A DNA stretch of 64,000 bases. It comes from Pseudomonadota bacterium. GTDB lineage: Bacteria > Pseudomonadota > Gammaproteobacteria > Steroidobacterales > Steroidobacteraceae. Positions within the stretch are counted from its first letter, which is position 1, and every line of letters starts with the position of its first letter. The DNA is taken from the NCBI GenBank assembly GCA_018240525.1, contig JAFEFN010000014.1:606487-670486 (forward strand), in the 5' to 3' direction. The notes under the pieces were generated by a model. That model did no database searches. It saw only the letters and a program-made list of their open reading frames with translations, and had not been told where the DNA came from. Both the position numbers and the translations under genes were made by a program. This document shows positions 61,137 through 64,000 of this stretch, one piece after another.

Positions 61137-61724
61137 ATGAGTGCCCTACCCCGCCTGCTGCTCGCCTCGACCTCGCCCTACCGCCGCGAGCTGCTCGCCC
61201 GGCTGGGCGTGCCCTTCGAGGCGGTCGACCCGGGGGTGCCCGAGGAGGTGCTCGAGGGGGAACTGCCGGTCGACCGCGCCCGGCGGCTGGCGCTCGCCAA
61301 GGCGCAGGCGGTGGCCGGCCGGCATCCGGACTGCGTGGTCATCGGCAGCGACCAGGTCGCCGCCTGCCAGGGCCGGATCCTCGACAAGCCGCAGGATGCG
61401 GCGCACACCTTCCGCCAGCTCGCCTTCCTGAGCGGGCAGCGGGCGAGCTTCTATACCGCCTGCGCCGTGCTCGGCACGCGCGCCCAGGTGCCGCTGCTGC
61501 ACGTGGACACCACGAGCGTGAACGTGCGCTCCCTGAGCACCGCGGAGATCGAGCGTTACATCGCCCGCGAGGCGGCGTTCGGCTGCGCCGGCGGCTTCAA
61601 GGCGGAAGCCTTAGGCATCAGCCTCTTCGAGAGCATCGACAGCAGCGATCCGACCGCCCTGGTCGGGCTGCCGCTCATCTGGCTCGCGGGCGCGCTGCGC
61701 GGCGGCGGCTACCCGGTGCCTTAG
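61137..61724 (+). CDS. yceF: Maf/YceF-type nucleotide pyrophosphatase
   Basis: A 195-residue Maf-like enzyme. The YceF branch is known to hydrolyse 7-methyl-GTP, cleaning modified nucleotides. The family start LLLASTSPYRRELLARLGVPFEAVDPGVPEE and the catalytic region DCVVIGSDQVAACQGRILDKP are present, and the YceF-type neighbour yceD lies divergently, as in E. coli. ATG at 61137 is used over an in-frame ATG at 61107, since the family begins right before PRLLLASTS. Its last 50 bases overlap rluC tail to tail. Confidence 0.93.
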   Translation: MSALPRLLLASTSPYRRELLARLGVPFEAVDPGVPEEVLEGELPVDRARRLALAKAQAVAGRHPDCVVIGSDQVAACQGRILDKPQDAAHTFRQLAFLSGQRASFYTACAVLGTRAQVPLLHVDTTSVNVRSLSTAEIERYIAREAAFGCAGGFKAEALGISLFESIDSSDPTALVGLPLIWLAGALRGGGYPVP

Positions 61725-62784
61725 CCGCCGCCTGCGCACCCCGGGCCGGCGGCGCGGCCGCGGGCCGGGGGCGTTCGGCAGCCTGCGGCCCGGGCCTGCG
61801 CTGCGTGGCGAGCCGGTCGATCAGCGCGCCGAGCTCGGCCGGCAGCGGCGTGTTGATGCTGAACTCCCCGCCCTCGGGCCACTTAAAGCTGATGCTGTGG
61901 GCGTGCAGGAACATGCGGTGCAGGCCGAGCGCGCGCAGGGACTCGCTGAAGGCCGGGTCCCCGTACTTCTCGTCGCCCGCCACCGGATGGCCGGCGTGCG
62001 CGGCGTGCACGCGGATCTGGTGCGTGCGCCCGGTCTCGAGCTCGACCTCCAGCAAGGTGGCGAAGCGGCCGAAGAACTGCACGGGGCGGAAGCGGCTGAC
62101 CGAGGGCTTGCCGTTCTCGGCCACCTTCACGGTGCGCTCCCCGCCGACGCGCGTGTCGGTGCGCAGGGGCGCATCGATGCGCTTGTCACCCAGATCCCAC
62201 GCCCCCCGCACGAGCGCAAGGTAGCGCTTCTCGAAGCCGGTCTCCTCGCGCAGGAGCGCGTGCAGGGTGCGCAGCGTGCTGCTGCGCTTGGCGATGAGGA
62301 GGCAGCCGCTGGTGTCGCGGTCCAGGCGGTGGACGAGCTCGAGGGTTTCCTCGGGCCGCAGCGCCCGCAGCGCCTCGATCACCCCGAAGCTCACCCCGCT
62401 GCCCCCGTGCACGGCGACCCCGGCGGGCTTGTCGATGACCAGCAGGCGCGCATCCTCGAAGATGATGCTCTGCGCGATCCGCTCGCTCAGGGCGCCCGAG
62501 GGGCGCCGGGGACTGGCCTCCGGGGCGGCCAGGCTCACCGGCGGCACACGCACCGTGTCGGCGAGCGCCAGGCGGGTCTCGGGGCTGGCGCGCTTGCCGT
62601 TCACGCGCACTTCCCCCTTGCGGATGATGCGGAAGATGCGGCTGCGCGGCAGGCCCCCCAGGCGCTTGTGCAGGTAGTTGTCCAGGCGCTGCCCGGCCTC
62701 CTCCTCGGTCACCTCGAGGCGCTGCACGCCGGGACGAATCGGGGCTGAATCCTGCTGTTCCAAGGCGCTTTCCACGTAAGGCAT
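61675..62784 (-). CDS. rluC: ribosomal large subunit pseudouridine synthase RluC
   Basis: A 369-residue enzyme that makes pseudouridines in 23S rRNA. The S4-like RNA-binding domain is about 33-95 (GQRLDNYLHKRLGGLPRSRIFRIIRKGEVRVNG). The catalytic aspartate is in HRLDRDTSG, with the downstream LETGRTHQIRVHAAHAGHPVAGDEKYG motif. The last 40 or so residues are an arginine/proline/alanine-rich tail beyond the usual end, encoded over the 3' end of yceF. ATG at 62782-62784; the open frame upstream runs into the rne leader. Confidence 0.94.
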   Translation of the reverse strand: MPYVESALEQQDSAPIRPGVQRLEVTEEEAGQRLDNYLHKRLGGLPRSRIFRIIRKGEVRVNGKRASPETRLALADTVRVPPVSLAAPEASPRRPSGALSERIAQSIIFEDARLLVIDKPAGVAVHGGSGVSFGVIEALRALRPEETLELVHRLDRDTSGCLLIAKRSSTLRTLHALLREETGFEKRYLALVRGAWDLGDKRIDAPLRTDTRVGGERTVKVAENGKPSVSRFRPVQFFGRFATLLEVELETGRTHQIRVHAAHAGHPVAGDEKYGDPAFSESLRALGLHRMFLHAHSISFKWPEGGEFSINTPLPAELGALIDRLATQRRPGPQAAERPRPAAAPPARGAQAAAKAPGSRRRAARPRAR

Positions 62785-62813
62785 TGTTTTTAAAACGCTC
62801 TGTCGAGTATACT
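62784..62813 (+). promoter_or_regulatory. candidate promoter for rne
   Basis: Plus strand TTGTTT (62784-62789), an 18-base spacer and TATACT (62808-62813). The start would be near 62820, making a leader of about 327 bases, close to the 361-base leader of E. coli rne. It overlaps the rluC start, and AGTATACT is palindromic, so the site may also serve rluC. Confidence 0.6.
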
Positions 62814-62819
62814 CCGCAG

Positions 62820-63146
62820 GCCGTGTCCCTTGGGACACGCACCAGTGGTGGCGGTGCTGAACCGTCACCCGTTTAGTTGGACCTCCTGAAACGAGGCCAT
62901 CGCATTGGGCCGCCAAGGTCGCGCCAACTGCGTCGAATCTCAGGATCTGGGACTTCCGCAGCTAGAGCGTCATCGGTCGAGTTCACCGAAGGTTTTAGTT
63001 TTGGACCGCCCGCAAGAGGCGGTCGACGAACGTGAATAGCGAGATCAACTCCCATTCGCCAGCTTTGAACCTTCGCTGCCGCGGGCATGAAGCCCGGCGG
63101 CCTCCCGCCGTTTGCTTGCCGGCCCCTCACCGCACAGTAGGGGCAC
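62820..63146 (+). promoter_or_regulatory. structured 5' leader of rne
   Basis: About 327 untranslated bases with several strong hairpins. GTGTCCC/GGGACAC is at 62823-62838. A 7-bp stem GACCGCC/GGCGGTC (63004-63024) is enclosed by an 8-bp long-range helix CGAAGGTT (62987-62994) with AACCTTCG (63068-63075). CGGCGG/CCGCCG is at 63095-63110, and GCCCCT/AGGGGC (63122-63127 with 63139-63144) swallows the AGGGG ribosome site directly before the ATG. RNase E autoregulates through its leader in E. coli; these structures suggest the same here (inference). Confidence 0.65.
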
Positions 63147-64000
63147 ATGAAGAGAATGCTAGTGAATGCAACTCAGCAAGAGGAGTTGCGAGTCGCTCTG
63201 GTTGATGGACAGAAGCTGTTTGACCTGAGCATCGATTTACCTTCCCGCGAGCAGAAAAAAGCCAACGTCTACAAAGCCCGCATCTCACGCGTAGAGCCCT
63301 CGCTCGAAGCGTGCTTCGTCGATTATGGCGCCGAGCGCCACGGCTTCCTGCCGCTCAAGGAAGTCTCCAAGGACTACTTCCGCGCCTTCGGCCAGGGAGC
63401 CCGCGGCACCATCCGCGACCTGCTCTCCGAGGGGCAGGAACTGATGGTGCAGGTCGAGAAGGAGGAGCGCGGCACCAAGGGCGCCGCGCTCACGACCTTC
63501 ATCAGCCTCGCCGGGCGCTTCCTGGTGCTCATGCCCAACAGCCCGCGCGCCGGCGGGGTCTCGCGCCGCATCGAGGGCGAGGACCGCGACCAGATGCGCG
63601 AGGTCATGAGCCAGCTGAAGATCCCGGACGGCATGGGGGCCATCGTGCGCACCGCCGGCGTCGGCCGCTCGGTCGAGGAGCTGCAGTGGGACCTGGACAA
63701 CCTCAAGCTGCAGTGGGACCAGATCGAGGCGGCCTACAAGGAGCGCCACGGGCCGTTCCTGGTGTTTCGCGAGTCCGATGCCGTGACCCGCGCGATGCGC
63801 GACTACCTCTCCGATGACATCGGCGAGGTGCTGGTCGATGACCCGGGCGCCTTCCAGAAGGCCCAGGAGTACATGCAGCGCTTCATGCCCCCCGAGGCCC
63901 AGCGCCGCCTGAAGCTGTACACGGACGACATCCCGCTGTTCACCCGCTTCCAGATCGAGAGCCAGATCGAGTCCGCCTACGCCCACAAGGTCTCCCTGCC
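63147..64000 (+). CDS. rne: ribonuclease E, N-terminal part (runs off right edge)
   Basis: The first 284 residues of the essential endoribonuclease that starts mRNA decay and processes rRNA and tRNA. MKRMLVNATQQEELRVALVDGQKLFDL opens the catalytic half. The S1 RNA-binding domain (about 35-125) reads NVYKARISRVEPSLEACFVDYGAERHGFLPLKE. RNase H-like and 5'-sensor regions continue (GVSRRIEGEDRD, IVRTAGVGRS). The zinc link, DNase I-like domain and scaffold lie beyond the window. ATG at 63147 has its ribosome site in a hairpin. Confidence 0.96.
   Translation, partial: MKRMLVNATQQEELRVALVDGQKLFDLSIDLPSREQKKANVYKARISRVEPSLEACFVDYGAERHGFLPLKEVSKDYFRAFGQGARGTIRDLLSEGQELMVQVEKEERGTKGAALTTFISLAGRFLVLMPNSPRAGGVSRRIEGEDRDQMREVMSQLKIPDGMGAIVRTAGVGRSVEELQWDLDNLKLQWDQIEAAYKERHGPFLVFRESDAVTRAMRDYLSDDIGEVLVDDPGAFQKAQEYMQRFMPPEAQRRLKLYTDDIPLFTRFQIESQIESAYAHKVSL

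Overview
This is a GC-rich window with gammaproteobacterial gene content and order: clpS-clpA next to aat-infA, ftsK-lolA-rarA-serS, yceD-rpmF-plsX-fabH, rluC/rne, a lexA-imuA-imuB-dnaE2 cassette and the first genes of a type II secretion operon. Core genes mixed with acyl-CoA, terpene and amine catabolism genes and a TonB-dependent receptor suggest a free-living heterotroph near Nevskiales/Steroidobacterales or Xanthomonadales. That placement is inferred from gene content only. I see no insertion sequence, prophage, CRISPR array or rRNA.

Layout. Positions 1-15141 are almost all on the minus strand. First comes a translationally coupled acyl-CoA set (FATP-type ligase, acyl-CoA dehydrogenase, MaoC/zinc-ribbon protein), then a coniferyl-aldehyde-type dehydrogenase, a TonB receptor, the two-gene pair of beta-helix lipoprotein and diheme cytochrome lipoprotein, purU, and an SDR/Coq4-like/AtuA-like set facing a Crp/Fnr-type regulator. 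Positions 15.9-22 kb hold HutD and GFA family proteins, an S9 peptidase, a Rieske oxygenase, an OpgC-like membrane protein and tRNA-Ser(UGA). Positions 22-23.3 kb hold three small genes, including a MESH1-like alarmone hydrolase.

Positions 23.3-32.8 kb form an amine-catabolism island. It has a PuuB-like oxidase facing a tryptophan-tryptophylquinone (TTQ) amine dehydrogenase (large and small subunits), two coupled monoheme cytochromes c and an exported amidohydrolase. A Tat-exported spermidine-dehydrogenase-like flavoprotein and a GABA-type permease converge on it. No TTQ-maturation gene is visible.

Positions 32.8-44.4 kb are housekeeping: serS, rarA, lolA and ftsK on minus; trxB, a FemAB-like protein, aat and infA on plus; clpA and clpS on minus. 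Positions 44.6-50.6 kb are gspC-D-E-F, where gspF appears to start at CTG and GspE has lost its zinc-binding cysteines. Positions 51.5-57.4 kb are the SOS mutagenesis cassette, with two LexA boxes at the lexA promoter. Positions 57.9-64 kb hold an Lpp/OprI-like lipoprotein, the fabH-plsX-rpmF-yceD operon with a promoter so close to yceD that its mRNA may be leaderless, yceF/maf, rluC, and rne with a long structured leader that occludes its ribosome binding site. Coordinates and starts were worked out by reading the sequence; functions rest on recognised motifs, not on database searches.
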